DNA of 64,000 bases, taken from the NCBI RefSeq assembly GCF_000012505.1, contig NC_007513.1, forward strand, positions 682,001 through 746,000, read 5' to 3'. Shown piece after piece: positions 36,730 to 44,481 of this stretch. The stretch comes from Synechococcus sp. CC9902. GTDB taxonomy: Bacteria; Cyanobacteriota; Cyanobacteriia; PCC-6307; Cyanobiaceae. Numbering within the stretch: position 1 is the first letter of the stretch; each line of letters opens with the position of its first letter. The position numbers and the translations under genes are program-made. The notes under the pieces are model-generated. The model was given only the letters and a program-made list of their open reading frames with translations. It did no database searches and had not been told where the DNA came from.

Positions 36730-36822
36730 GTTGTGCTGAAGGCTTGTGTTGGATCCGAATGGACGCTGTTGCATGCAGAGATCGTCCTTGATCAGGGCGC
36801 AATAGTGTTGTTCTCAGACCAT

Positions 36823-36850
36823 AAAAAAAGCCCTGTCGGAAAGACAGGGC
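36823..36850 (-). terminator. Rho-independent terminator of cyAbrB
   Basis: On the minus strand: GCCCTGTC, loop TTTCC, GACAGGGC, then a run of seven T. A textbook intrinsic terminator, 35 bp past the cyAbrB stop. Confidence 0.92.
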
Positions 36851-36884
36851 AGCCATATTTGATGGTTCGGCTATGCCGACTCAA

Positions 36885-37274
36885 TCACTCTTCAACGCCT
36901 TCAGCACCTTCGCTGTGGGTTGCAGCAGCACCAGTGGGGAGAAGACGAATCGCCTTTTTGCCGAGCTTGATTTCAAACTCATCACCGGGTTCCAGATTCA
37001 GCATGGCGGTATAAGCCTTGCCGATCAGCAAATTGCCGTTGCCTTGAACTTTTGCGATGTAGCTCAGCTTGCGACCGCCTTTGCCAATTGCAGCTCCACC
37101 ACCGGTGAGATTCACACCTTTAGCGTCGAGCAGAGCCTCGTAGAACGCAGTGAAGTTCAGGCGTTCGCTGCCATCCTTCTTTGAAGATACGTAACCGCAA
37201 GCCCTTACCAAATCAGACTTTGAAACGTCGCCAAGATCTTTGACTTTTGCGAGAAGGTCTGAACCTGTAAGCAT
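36885..37274 (-). CDS. Cyanobacterial AbrB-family transcription regulator
   Basis: cyAbrB DNA-binding protein, 129 residues from ATG 37274. The N-terminal region (LTGSDLLAKVKDLGDVSKSD, VRACGYVSS) is specific to the cyanobacterial family. The C-terminal half carries the swapped-hairpin AbrB domain (KVQGNGNLLIGKAYTAML, LEPGDEFEIKLGKKAIRLLP). In other cyanobacteria cyAbrB proteins control nitrogen, carbon and energy genes. The frame extends to 37322, but a consensus promoter lies within that extension, supporting 37274. It has its own promoter and terminator, so it is probably monocistronic. Confidence 0.93.
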   Translation of the reverse strand: MLTGSDLLAKVKDLGDVSKSDLVRACGYVSSKKDGSERLNFTAFYEALLDAKGVNLTGGGAAIGKGGRKLSYIAKVQGNGNLLIGKAYTAMLNLEPGDEFEIKLGKKAIRLLPTGAAATHSEGAEGVEE

Positions 37275-37299
37275 CGGATTGCTGTTGATTGATACGCAA

Positions 37300-37329
37300 A
37301 ATATATTTGAATTACTCGACACCTGTCAA
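37300..37329 (-). promoter_or_regulatory. Sigma-70-type promoter of cyAbrB
   Basis: Minus-strand TTGACA (37329-37324), an 18-nt spacer, and TATATT (37305-37300). The predicted transcript start is near 37293, giving a leader of about 20 nt before ATG 37274. Confidence 0.65.
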
Positions 37330-37378
37330 TAAATAGGCGGGAAAAAGCATCGCTTGATCCGCATGTCCAAATGGCTTT

Positions 37379-37648
37379 CTAAGCCTTGTCTGCATTTGGC
37401 AAGCCTTTTTTGAAGTGGTGTATTGCTCTGCTCATCTTGCGCCGCAGCCATTCAATTTCTGAAAGTCGTCGATTTTGTTGTGGACCGTGCTCGATCGCGG
37501 TGGAAATGGGACGACTGATCCTTGATTGGGTACGGCCAATGTTTCGATTTTGACGGTGGCGATTTTGACGGTGGGGATCTTGATGAACGCCCCATCTTTT
37601 GGGGTTTTGAAGCCAATTGCGGAGATTGGATCCGTTTACCAATGACAT
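37379..37648 (-). CDS. Hypothetical basic protein, 89 aa
   Basis: ATG frame with a very basic, Gln/Asn/Arg-rich middle including a tandem HRQNR-HRQNR made by a 15-bp DNA repeat. The C-terminal helix (RLSEIEWLRRKMSRAIHHFK) looks the most protein-like. A competing plus-strand frame (37522-37815) overlaps it, and neither has a recognised family. The minus frame is slightly favoured for its coherent C-terminal helix and ATG start. Confidence 0.4.
   Translation of the reverse strand: MSLVNGSNLRNWLQNPKRWGVHQDPHRQNRHRQNRNIGRTQSRISRPISTAIEHGPQQNRRLSEIEWLRRKMSRAIHHFKKGLPNADKA
37545..37574. repeat. Tandem 15-bp direct repeat
   Basis: Two exact adjacent copies of CGATTTTGACGGTGG. The 15-bp unit keeps the reading frame in both overlapping candidate genes. 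Confidence 0.9.
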
Positions 37649-37830
37649 CGAGCTCTTTAAAGCGCAAGAGGCATCGTGTTTTGGCCGATGGATGTCACGA
37701 ATGTCGTTTCACTGAACTGTCTTACGGACGCTTCATCGTGGACATCCCTCTTCTCAAGATTCGCGCGGTGCGGAATTCCAGCCTGGTTAGGTTCTGGAGA
37801 AGACCAACCGATTGAGGGCAGCTGAGGGAG

Positions 37831-38034
37831 ATGAGTTACAACCAAGATGTGGTTTTTTTGTGCACCATCAAGGGCACCCTTAACGGACTTCTGAAGCAAG
37901 CCACGCGAGAAGACCTGAACGAGTTGCTGTCTACCGATGCGGGTCGAGAGCATTTTCTTAACAGGCTCGAGATCAAAGAAATGAACGAAATCGACGTGGT
38001 GGAAGCGGTGCAAGAGGCAAGCCTCTCCGATTGA
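37831..38034 (+). CDS. Hypothetical small acidic protein, 67 aa
   Basis: Begins MSYNQDVVFLCTIKGTLNGL after a good ribosome site (TGAGGGAG immediately before ATG). The rest is helical and acidic (REDLNELLSTDAGREHFLNR, EMNEIDVVEAVQEA). No family recognised; probably cytoplasmic. Confidence 0.6.
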   Translation: MSYNQDVVFLCTIKGTLNGLLKQATREDLNELLSTDAGREHFLNRLEIKEMNEIDVVEAVQEASLSD

Positions 38035-38109
38035 AGCGGCTTGATCGAGTGGCTTTGCCTGGCCGTTTCACCTGAATGTGGCGAATAGCCGAACACGAGG
38101 AAAAGTGCT

Positions 38110-38123
38110 AGTACAGATGTACT
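38110..38123. promoter_or_regulatory. LexA (SOS) box upstream of the DUF3104 gene
   Basis: Perfect palindrome AGTACAGATGTACT, matching the cyanobacterial LexA consensus RGTAC-N3-DGTWCB at every fixed position. It lies 12 bp before the ATG at 38136, where a bound repressor would block transcription initiation. Confidence 0.72.
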
Positions 38124-38135
38124 TAATCGTGTTGG

Positions 38136-38408
38136 ATGAGCGAAGACCGTTCAGCGCCTGTCGCCGTTAAGGCGGGGGATCCCATCTTCTTGTCGGTGAA
38201 GGCGGGCATGACTGTGATTGTTCGGCATCTCCCTGAGGTGGGTTTTACGTCGGACGACGACCGCTGGTGGATGGCGGACGTGATCTATGTGGAGGGAGGT
38301 GCGAGGAATCCAAGCGTGCCGACCCTCTTTCAAGTCGCCGATGTCGACTCAGGGGAGGTCCTTTGGGTGAATGCAGATCTGGTGACGCACATCGTCCCCA
38401 GGCTTTAG
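38136..38408 (+). CDS. DUF3104-type small protein, 90 aa
   Basis: Small beta-rich protein whose core (VKAGMTVIVRHLP, RWWMADVIYVEGGARNP, TLFQVADVDSGEVLWVNAD) fits the DUF3104 family, found almost only in marine picocyanobacteria; function unknown. The fold looks SH3/KOW-like. An exact LexA box before the start suggests induction by DNA damage. ATG 38136 directly follows TTGG; the leader must be very short. Confidence 0.75.
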   Translation: MSEDRSAPVAVKAGDPIFLSVKAGMTVIVRHLPEVGFTSDDDRWWMADVIYVEGGARNPSVPTLFQVADVDSGEVLWVNADLVTHIVPRL

Positions 38409-38779
38409 TGCTGGCTGGGTCTTGTGGTGGAGGCTCTGGCTCTGCGTAACGCTCGGTTAAGGACGGTTGGTGGTTTGTCCGCCTGTTGTTCATATTGAAC
38501 TTGTGGGACTGGCAGCGGGAGCGGCCGCCACAGGGGGGATTGAGACCAATGAGGACTCTCCCCCACACCATTGACAACAGACTGCTCAAGGCCAGATCTT
38601 GGTTGTAGACCAGCTTTGGACGCAAGGGTTCATCGGGATTAACAGAAGTCGGCTGGGTGTGTATCACTTTGATACCCAGAAAGCAAAGAAAGAATAAATA
38701 CTTACTCACCTTGATACATGTCCTGTTGCGTCACGGGGGAACTCAAGCGATTCTCTGGCGGACGCAATCCCTATTTCTC
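38409..38779. other. Intergenic stretch with a hairpin, no confident gene
   Basis: 371 bp between two small genes. It includes an inverted repeat at 38653-38679 (CTGGG, bulge, TATCA, CTT, TGATA, CCCAG). This hairpin is followed by an A-rich run and could act in the leader of the DUF4278 gene. A minus-strand frame (38245-38709) has poor composition, overlaps the DUF3104 gene and is not credited. Confidence 0.45.
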
Positions 38780-38941
38780 ATGCTGACCTGCACATACCGC
38801 GGCATTAGCTATCAAGTTCCCGCGCGCCAAAGCAAGACTCAAGAGCTTGGATATGATCGCAATCATTACATTGAGCGTATGAATGAAGCTCAGAAGTGGA
38901 TGACGTATCGTGGCATTCGTCATTCACTGATCGCAAATTAA
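38780..38941 (+). CDS. DUF4278-like small protein, 53 aa
   Basis: Starts MLTCTYRGISYQV, the hallmark opening of DUF4278 proteins (a [LK]-x-YRG-x-x-Y motif), and ends with a second YRG (TYRGIRHSL). These tiny proteins of unknown function are common in cyanobacteria. The frame is open further upstream (to 38657), but the family motif marks ATG 38780 as the start. Confidence 0.7.
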   Translation: MLTCTYRGISYQVPARQSKTQELGYDRNHYIERMNEAQKWMTYRGIRHSLIAN

Positions 38942-38969
38942 TCTCAGTTGAGATCTTTCTTTGAATGAA

Positions 38970-39001
38970 AAAGCCCTATGCCAGCAATGGTGGAGGGCTT
39001 T
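38970..39001. terminator. Stem-loop after the DUF4278 gene
   Basis: AAAGCCCT pairs with AGGGCTTT, with an inner CCA-GCAA-TGG hairpin. The plus strand has only a short T stretch after it; the minus-strand side has five T. Probably a terminator for the DUF4278 transcript. Confidence 0.6.
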
Positions 39002-39068
39002 GATCTGATCGGTCGGTTGTCGTATTTCTTGTCGATAACCGAAGAAATCAATAGGTCTTGATAGAACC

Positions 39069-39533
39069 TTATCGCTGAAACCAGCCGGTTAATGCAACCG
39101 CAAGGGCGTCGGCCGCGTCATCTGGCCTTGGAGGATCGGTGAGGTTGAGTTCTCGCATCACCGCTTCAAGAACTTCATCTTTTTCGGCGTGGCCGAATCC
39201 AGCAAGGGCGAGCTTGATTTGCATCGGTGGAAATTCCACCACAGGCACTTTGAAGCGCGCCAACGTCATCATCACTACCCCTCGGGCCTGAACAACGCTG
39301 ATCGTGGTGCTTGATCGATAAAAAAAGAATTTTTCGACCGCGGCTAATTCCGGTCGCCAGGCACGAATCAACTGGCGGAGATCCGAGGCGATCACCACCA
39401 TGCGATCCCCTTCCGAGTACCCCGGCTCGGTGCGAATAATTCCGCAATCAAGCATGCGTTGTTGGCCGCCACTGGTGTCGATGACGCCGTAGCCCACACG
39501 AGCTAGGCCAGGGTCGATGCCGAGGATCCTCAA
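39069..39533 (-). CDS. ruvC: Holliday junction resolvase RuvC
   Basis: Endonuclease that cleaves four-way DNA junctions during recombination repair. The 154-residue protein opens [16 protein letters not shown] with catalytic Asp7 and has [14 protein letters not shown] (second acidic site). It ends with [15 protein letters not shown], giving the final acidic pair. Last gene of the set running from the beta-lactamase-like gene through DUF3370 and chlI; 6 bp separate it from chlI. Confidence 0.96.
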   Translation of the reverse strand: MRILGIDPGLARVGYGVIDTSGGQQRMLDCGIIRTEPGYSEGDRMVVIASDLRQLIRAWRPELAAVEKFFFYRSSTTISVVQARGVVMMTLARFKVPVVEFPPMQIKLALAGFGHAEKDEVLEAVMRELNLTDPPRPDDAADALAVALTGWFQR

Positions 39534-39539
39534 GTTGCT

Positions 39540-40628
39540 TTAGGCCGCGAGGGCTAGTTCGAAATCGGCGCGATCGCTGCCCTCACTGCGTTCAAACACC
39601 TTGCAGAACACCTTCACAACGCGATCACCGGAGTCCACCTGTTCCAGGGGATCTTTGCGGAGGCGGTGGCGGAGGCAACAGGAGGCAACCCGGGCCACAT
39701 CGTCTTCGCTCACTTCCGTTCGTCCCTCGAAGGCGGCCAGGGCACGCGCGGCGCGGTTGGTCACGATGTCTCCCCGCAAACCATCCACATCCAACTCTCC
39801 GCAAACGGCCGAAATCCGCAGGCGGAGATCGTCGTCGATGGTCACCTGGTCGAGCCGTTGTTGGGCATCGACGACCCGTTGCTGAAGTGCATCTTGATTG
39901 GCTTCGACGGCCGTACTGAAGCCGTCAGGGTCGCTGTCAAAGGCGGTGCGTTGATCCACCACCTGCACACGAAGTTCTGGGTTGCGCACGGTGCGCACCT
40001 CCACGCTCATACCAAAGCGGTCCAGCAGTTGAGGGCGCAGTTCTCCTTCTTCAGGGTTGCCGGAGCCAATCAGAACGAACCGGGCCGGGTGGCGCACTGA
40101 AATCCCCTCGCGCTCCACGGTGTTCCAGCCCGATGCGGCGGAATCCAGCAACACATCCACAAGGTGATCGTCGAGGAGGTTCACCTCATCCACGTAGAGC
40201 AAGCCGCGGTTGGCCTTGGCCAAGAGGCCTGGTTCAAAGGCCCGTACGCCCTCACTGAGGGCTTTTTCAATATCAATCGTTCCGCAGAGTCGATCTTCTG
40301 TGGCGCCGAGGGGAAGGTCCACCATCGGCACCTGCCGCGGTTCTGTGGCCACGGTTTCGTTGCGAATCAACCGTTCGCGCACCTCACTGCTTTGCAGGTC
40401 TGGATCGGTGGCGGAGCTGTTGTACGGGTCTCCAGCCACCACATCAATGTCGGGCAGAAGGTCCGCCAGCGCACGGATCGTGGTGGATTTCCCCGTCCCA
40501 CGGTCGCCCATGATCATCACGCCGCCGATGCGTGGGTCGATCACGTTGAGGAGAAGCGCCAGCTTCATTTCCTCCTGACCGATCACCGCAGTAAAGGGGA
40601 AAACCCTGCGCTTCCGTGGTGCCGTCAC
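39540..40628 (-). CDS. chlI: Magnesium chelatase ATPase subunit I
   Basis: AAA+ ATPase subunit of Mg-chelatase, which inserts Mg2+ into protoporphyrin IX, the first step committed to chlorophyll. The 362 residues include Walker A MGDRGTGKST (40-49), Walker B LLYVDEVNLLDD, and the sensor region SGNPEEGELRPQLLDRFGM. Length is standard for ChlI. Overlaps the DUF3370 gene by 4 nt. Confidence 0.97.
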   Translation of the reverse strand: MTAPRKRRVFPFTAVIGQEEMKLALLLNVIDPRIGGVMIMGDRGTGKSTTIRALADLLPDIDVVAGDPYNSSATDPDLQSSEVRERLIRNETVATEPRQVPMVDLPLGATEDRLCGTIDIEKALSEGVRAFEPGLLAKANRGLLYVDEVNLLDDHLVDVLLDSAASGWNTVEREGISVRHPARFVLIGSGNPEEGELRPQLLDRFGMSVEVRTVRNPELRVQVVDQRTAFDSDPDGFSTAVEANQDALQQRVVDAQQRLDQVTIDDDLRLRISAVCGELDVDGLRGDIVTNRAARALAAFEGRTEVSEDDVARVASCCLRHRLRKDPLEQVDSGDRVVKVFCKVFERSEGSDRADFELALAA

Positions 40629-42010
40629 AGTGATCTCTTGTATCGAGAGAATTGTTTCACAGGCTGAACAGTCAGCACCTGGGGTGGGGTGGCATCGGCG
40701 GGATAGACCAGTCGCAGCTGAACCTGTTGTTGTTCGCCGGGGTTGAGGGTTACCTGGCCGAGGGACGGCCCCTGTTGCCCTTGGCGCAAGACCAAATGCA
40801 CCGTTTGGCGTCCGAGCGGCTCACCGTCGGTTCCGTCGAGGCCTCGGATCTGCAATGGGCCGCGGAACATCACGGGTCCGTTGTGATCGCTGCGAAACCG
40901 GAGTGATTCAGTGGTTTTGTTGCCCTTCAGGGGGGAATCGAGAGACACCTGCAGCGTCACCGGTTTGGTGCTGTTGTTCCGCAGGGGCAGGCGGAGGTCG
41001 TATTCAACCCCGTAGTTTCCATGGGCGGCCCAGGCGGTTCCGGGATAGAACGCTTTGAGTTCTGCGGTTTGAACTTGGCCGGTAGCCAGGGTGCCGCGTT
41101 CGAGGCTGCTAATCGGCCAGGACATCGGCCCTTGGGGGGCATCGAGCACCCGACTGCCGGGATCGGTGATCTCGGCAGTCCAGCGGCTGCCCCGTTGCAC
41201 ACCACTCACCCGGGAATAAATCAACTTGCCGCGGCTGCCGCGGGGGCTTGGCCGGTGTTCTTTTTTGCTGAGGATTCCCTGGCTGAGCATGGTGCGCCAC
41301 GCCTGGTCGCTGGGGGGCTTCGCATCTTGGCCGTGGCCCGCCAGGGTGGCGATGGCTACGGGGGCGGAGCTGTGGAGGCGCAACTGCACATTCCGGCCGT
41401 TGAGCAGGGGATCGAGGCCTGCGACCGGCATCGGTAGACGAAGCAAGCGAGTGGGTTCTCCTGGCTTCAGGGTCCAGGTTTGATGGCTGAGTTCCGGGGC
41501 CGTTCGGCCAGCGAGAAGATCCCCGGCAACACGGCTACCAGGACCCGACGCCACCACGGCCGTGGTTTCCCGCATGTGGCTGGGAAGCGGCAGGAAGGGG
41601 GCTTCGGTTTGGCCTGGTTTGGTGGCTTGGGATAAAGACGTGCTCCCCTCGAGCAGGGTGAGGGTGACGGGTTGGTCGCCGAGGGGTGCGGCTAGAAGCG
41701 CGAACCAGAGGGTGGATTCCGGACTGGCCTCGGCATCGCCGGCATAGACGTGATGGCTGAACAGATCAAAACGGCCGTTCAGCGCGACGGGTAAGGACGC
41801 GTCGCGGCCCGTGGGGAAGGTGGACAGCAGGATTCCATCGCTCGCAATCAGCTCTGGGTTGTTGTCGTTCACCATCAGCACGGCATCGAGCCCGCCGGGG
41901 AGAGGACGCACGGTTTGCTGACGCACCACCACCTCTGCCATGGCTGGCATGGTGAGCCCAAGGAGAGCGATTGGCGCCAGGGTGGCTGGGAACAAGCGGT
42001 TCAGCGTCAT
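40625..42010 (-). CDS. Exported DUF3370 protein
   Basis: A 461-residue secreted protein with signal peptide (ATLAPIALLGLTMPAMA, cleavage near residue 25). The long beta-rich body matches the cyanobacterial DUF3370 family (QQTVRPLPGGLDAVLMVNDN, VYAGDAEASPESTLWFALL, YGVEYDLRLPLRNNS). Function unknown; probably periplasmic or outer-surface. It overlaps genes on both sides by 4 nt, so it is co-expressed with the beta-lactamase-like gene and chlI. Confidence 0.85.
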   Translation of the reverse strand: MTLNRLFPATLAPIALLGLTMPAMAEVVVRQQTVRPLPGGLDAVLMVNDNNPELIASDGILLSTFPTGRDASLPVALNGRFDLFSHHVYAGDAEASPESTLWFALLAAPLGDQPVTLTLLEGSTSLSQATKPGQTEAPFLPLPSHMRETTAVVASGPGSRVAGDLLAGRTAPELSHQTWTLKPGEPTRLLRLPMPVAGLDPLLNGRNVQLRLHSSAPVAIATLAGHGQDAKPPSDQAWRTMLSQGILSKKEHRPSPRGSRGKLIYSRVSGVQRGSRWTAEITDPGSRVLDAPQGPMSWPISSLERGTLATGQVQTAELKAFYPGTAWAAHGNYGVEYDLRLPLRNNSTKPVTLQVSLDSPLKGNKTTESLRFRSDHNGPVMFRGPLQIRGLDGTDGEPLGRQTVHLVLRQGQQGPSLGQVTLNPGEQQQVQLRLVYPADATPPQVLTVQPVKQFSRYKRSL

Positions 42011-43173
42011 GGTTTGGCTGGCGCTGGTTGTGGCTTGAGATGGGGAGCCATGGCCGCGGCAAGTTGGCGGATCATCTCGGTGGAGCGGGGGTCATTGAAG
42101 GGTCCTTTCACCAAAAAACCTGCCACCGCTCTGCGGCCATCCGGAAGTTCAATTAAGCCGGCGTCGGCATAGGCGGTGCCGATGTCTCCGGTTTTGTTGA
42201 ACACCCGATAACCCTTACGAGCAAGGGCGGAGTCGGGTGCTCCTTGGGCGCCTCCGAGGCCTCGCATCAGGCCCGTGGGCAACAGGGTGTTGGTGACGGA
42301 GGTCGCCATCACCTCCCGGAAGAGATCGCGGCTGCGGGGGGCAAGACTTTCTCCGCTATCCACCAGGGCAATGGCGCGGCTGAGATCACGGGCGCTGGTG
42401 GTGTTGGTTCCATCAAGGTCTGGAAGCCAGTTGTTCACCACCGTGGCCGGCAGGTCGAGCGCTTGAAAGCGAGCGTTGATGGCGTCTTGGCCTCCGGCCC
42501 TTGCAATCATCAAATTGGTGGCGGAATTGTCGCTCACCCGAATCATTTCAGTGGCCACCTCGTAGGTGGGGAAGCGCGTTCCCAGGGGGCGTGAGGCCAT
42601 CCATCCGGCGCCGCCACCCACCAGTTCTTTCGTGAGTGTTAGCGGTTCATTCCACTGCAGGGTGCCTTGGTCGATTCGCTCGAGAACCGCCAGCAGGATG
42701 GGCGTTTTGATGGAGCTTGCGGCCGGCATGGGCCGGTTCGCGTGCATCTGGGCAAAGCGACCGTCATCAAGGATGAGCATGTAGGCGCTCACCTGCAGGT
42801 CAGGTTGGGTTGCGGCCTGCTGAATCCAGCGTTGGGAGAGCGCCGTGATCTCTTGACGCGGTGCAAAGGGGTGTTGAGGGAGCCCTGTGTTGCGGAGAGG
42901 GGCGAGGGGAACCGTCGCAGCTGCGCTTTTGGATGAACTGTCGGATGCGCCGTTGGATTGCTTTGCACCCTCGGGAGTGATGCTGTCGATCCAGGGCTGC
43001 TTCGCGAGCCACTCCGGCAGCGCTAACTGCTGCTGGCGCACCTGAGGGGCCAGCATTTTCAGGGCAGAACCACTGATCACTCCAAGCCCGATCCCAATCA
43101 GGATCAAGCGGGTGATCAGGCGGGCGGGCTGTCCCCAGCCTGGGATGCGTCGAGATGGTCGGCTGCTAGTCAA
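42007..43173 (-). CDS. Class A beta-lactamase-like serine hydrolase
   Basis: 388 residues: an N-terminal membrane anchor (LITRLILIGIGLGVISGSAL), a Ser-rich linker, then a penicillin-binding/beta-lactamase fold. It has Ser-x-x-Lys as SSIK (153-156), RVSDNSATN as the SDN loop, and NKTGDIG as the KTG motif. The active-site set is complete, but there is no evidence for resistance; such proteins in cyanobacteria probably act on peptidoglycan. Fourth motif residues (omega-loop Glu) could not be assigned with confidence. Confidence 0.87.
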   Translation of the reverse strand: MTSSRPSRRIPGWGQPARLITRLILIGIGLGVISGSALKMLAPQVRQQQLALPEWLAKQPWIDSITPEGAKQSNGASDSSSKSAAATVPLAPLRNTGLPQHPFAPRQEITALSQRWIQQAATQPDLQVSAYMLILDDGRFAQMHANRPMPAASSIKTPILLAVLERIDQGTLQWNEPLTLTKELVGGGAGWMASRPLGTRFPTYEVATEMIRVSDNSATNLMIARAGGQDAINARFQALDLPATVVNNWLPDLDGTNTTSARDLSRAIALVDSGESLAPRSRDLFREVMATSVTNTLLPTGLMRGLGGAQGAPDSALARKGYRVFNKTGDIGTAYADAGLIELPDGRRAVAGFLVKGPFNDPRSTEMIRQLAAAMAPHLKPQPAPAKP

Positions 43174-43202
43174 CCTGGCTGATGCCTATCGCTCGGCTGA
43201 GA

Positions 43203-43973
43203 TTAGGGGCGGTGTGAGCGGATGGCCCAGCGCAGCTGACGAACCATGCCGCGGATCAAAGCCACCTCTTCCGTTCGAATGGTGGCGCGTTGCAACAGAT
43301 CTCGCACTTTGCCCATGCGTGCATGGGCCGTGTGTTGCAGCAAAAAACCGGCTTCCAGTAATAAATCGGTGGCATCGTCGAGGAGGGCGGTCAGGGCTGG
43401 AGCTGCCGCAGGATCCGGCGATGGCAGTTGGGCTGGCTTAGCGCTTGGATCTGCGGTTGAGGGGATGTGGAGCTTGGTGCTGAGGCGCGCCATGTCGTGC
43501 AGCACGATGCCCACGGAGTGGGAGAGGTTGAGCGAGGGGTAGTCGGACCCGCTGTGAAGGGTCAAAACCCTTTGGCAAAGACGAAGTTCATCATTGGAGA
43601 GGCCGCGATCTTCGCGGCCAAACACCACCGCAATCGGCCCGGGTTGGTGCGGCTCTGGGGTTGGCCTCGCGAGCAACCAGGTGAGGGCGTCGGTAGGGGA
43701 ATGCAAAGGGATGGCGCCGTGGTCGATGCGACCGCAACTGGCCACGCTGCGGCGACAGTCCCCAATGGCTGAAAGCAGCGTGGGGTAGAGCTTGGCGCTG
43801 TGAAGCATCTCGCGGCCATGGACGGCCATCTGGAGGGATGGTTCGCTGAGGTGATCACAGCGGGGAGCCACAAGCCGCAGCTCCTCAACGTTGAAGTTGG
43901 CGCAAAGGCGGGCAACGCTGCCGATGTTGAGGGGGCCTGCCGGCTCCACCAGCACCACCACCACATTGTTCAC
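43203..43973 (-). CDS. trmJ: tRNA/rRNA 2'-O-methyltransferase, TrmJ type
   Basis: SPOUT-class methyltransferase of 256 residues. It begins VVVVLVEPAGPLNIGSVARL, has AVVFGREDRGLSNDEL and the knot motif YPSLNLSHSVGIVLH, and a C-terminal helical extension (ARMGKVRDLLQRA) as in TrmJ, which methylates tRNA position 32. Site specificity is by homology only. 29 bp upstream of the beta-lactamase-like gene on the same strand. Confidence 0.88.
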   Translation of the reverse strand: MNNVVVVLVEPAGPLNIGSVARLCANFNVEELRLVAPRCDHLSEPSLQMAVHGREMLHSAKLYPTLLSAIGDCRRSVASCGRIDHGAIPLHSPTDALTWLLARPTPEPHQPGPIAVVFGREDRGLSNDELRLCQRVLTLHSGSDYPSLNLSHSVGIVLHDMARLSTKLHIPSTADPSAKPAQLPSPDPAAAPALTALLDDATDLLLEAGFLLQHTAHARMGKVRDLLQRATIRTEEVALIRGMVRQLRWAIRSHRP

Positions 43974-44037
43974 AGCGTTGATGTCAACGGAGGACGCTCA
44001 AAAGGGAATGCTCGTTGAAACTGGCAACGGTGAAGGC

Positions 44038-44427
44038 TCAAGAGAGGTCGTGCAGGTAGGCGAGTAGATCGGCCATCGACTGCGGTTCCATTTGAAAGCT
44101 CGGCATGGGTGGCGTTTCACCGCTGATGATTTGGTGAACGAGCACCGGATCGTTGCGTTGCTCGCTGATCCCAACAAGTTTTGGACCAACAAGCCCTTGT
44201 CCGGCGAGGCCATGGCAGCCGGCGCAGTTGATGCGGAACAACTGCCCGCCATGGTCGGCGGAGCCTGGAAGATCGAGGCTGGCGCGTACGTAGGGATCTT
44301 GGCGGGCGTTGCCCAGCACCCAAAGCACGAGAACAACGCAAGCTGCGGCTGCCAACACAACGAGGGCTGTGATGAGACCACGACCTCTTTCCGGCTGTTC
44401 AGCTGCAGTTGATGACGGCTCGATCAC
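44038..44427 (-). CDS. cytM: Cytochrome c, CytM type
   Basis: Membrane-anchored mono-haem cytochrome c, 129 residues. A single N-terminal anchor (LITALVVLAAAACVVLVLWV, 18-37) is uncleaved in appearance. The haem-binding site is CAGCH (68-72), and the axial Met is in PPMPSFQM. CytM is a cyanobacterial cytochrome linked to repression of photosynthesis/respiration interplay under heterotrophic or stress conditions. Divergent from petG, 56 bp away. Confidence 0.9.
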   Translation of the reverse strand: MIEPSSTAAEQPERGRGLITALVVLAAAACVVLVLWVLGNARQDPYVRASLDLPGSADHGGQLFRINCAGCHGLAGQGLVGPKLVGISEQRNDPVLVHQIISGETPPMPSFQMEPQSMADLLAYLHDLS

Positions 44428-44481
44428 AATCCAGGGGTGTCGATGACAGAATTCTGCTCAATCTTGATAGGTGATGCGACG

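Larger units (their letters stand above)
36459..36884. other. Intergenic stretch between cyclo-ligase and cyAbrB
   Basis: 426 bp holding the cyAbrB terminator at its right end and one weak minus-strand small frame (listed). A longer minus frame (36539-36856) runs through the terminator and is not credited. The cyclo-ligase promoter should lie near 36460-36560 but no clear consensus was seen. Confidence 0.5.

Noticed and set aside
36539-36856. 105-codon minus-strand frame
   Set aside because: Would read through the clear cyAbrB terminator and has no recognisable features.
38245-38709. 154-codon minus-strand frame
   Set aside because: Overlaps the DUF3104 gene and its C-terminal half is Arg/Pro/Ser-rich shadow sequence; no ribosome site or family.
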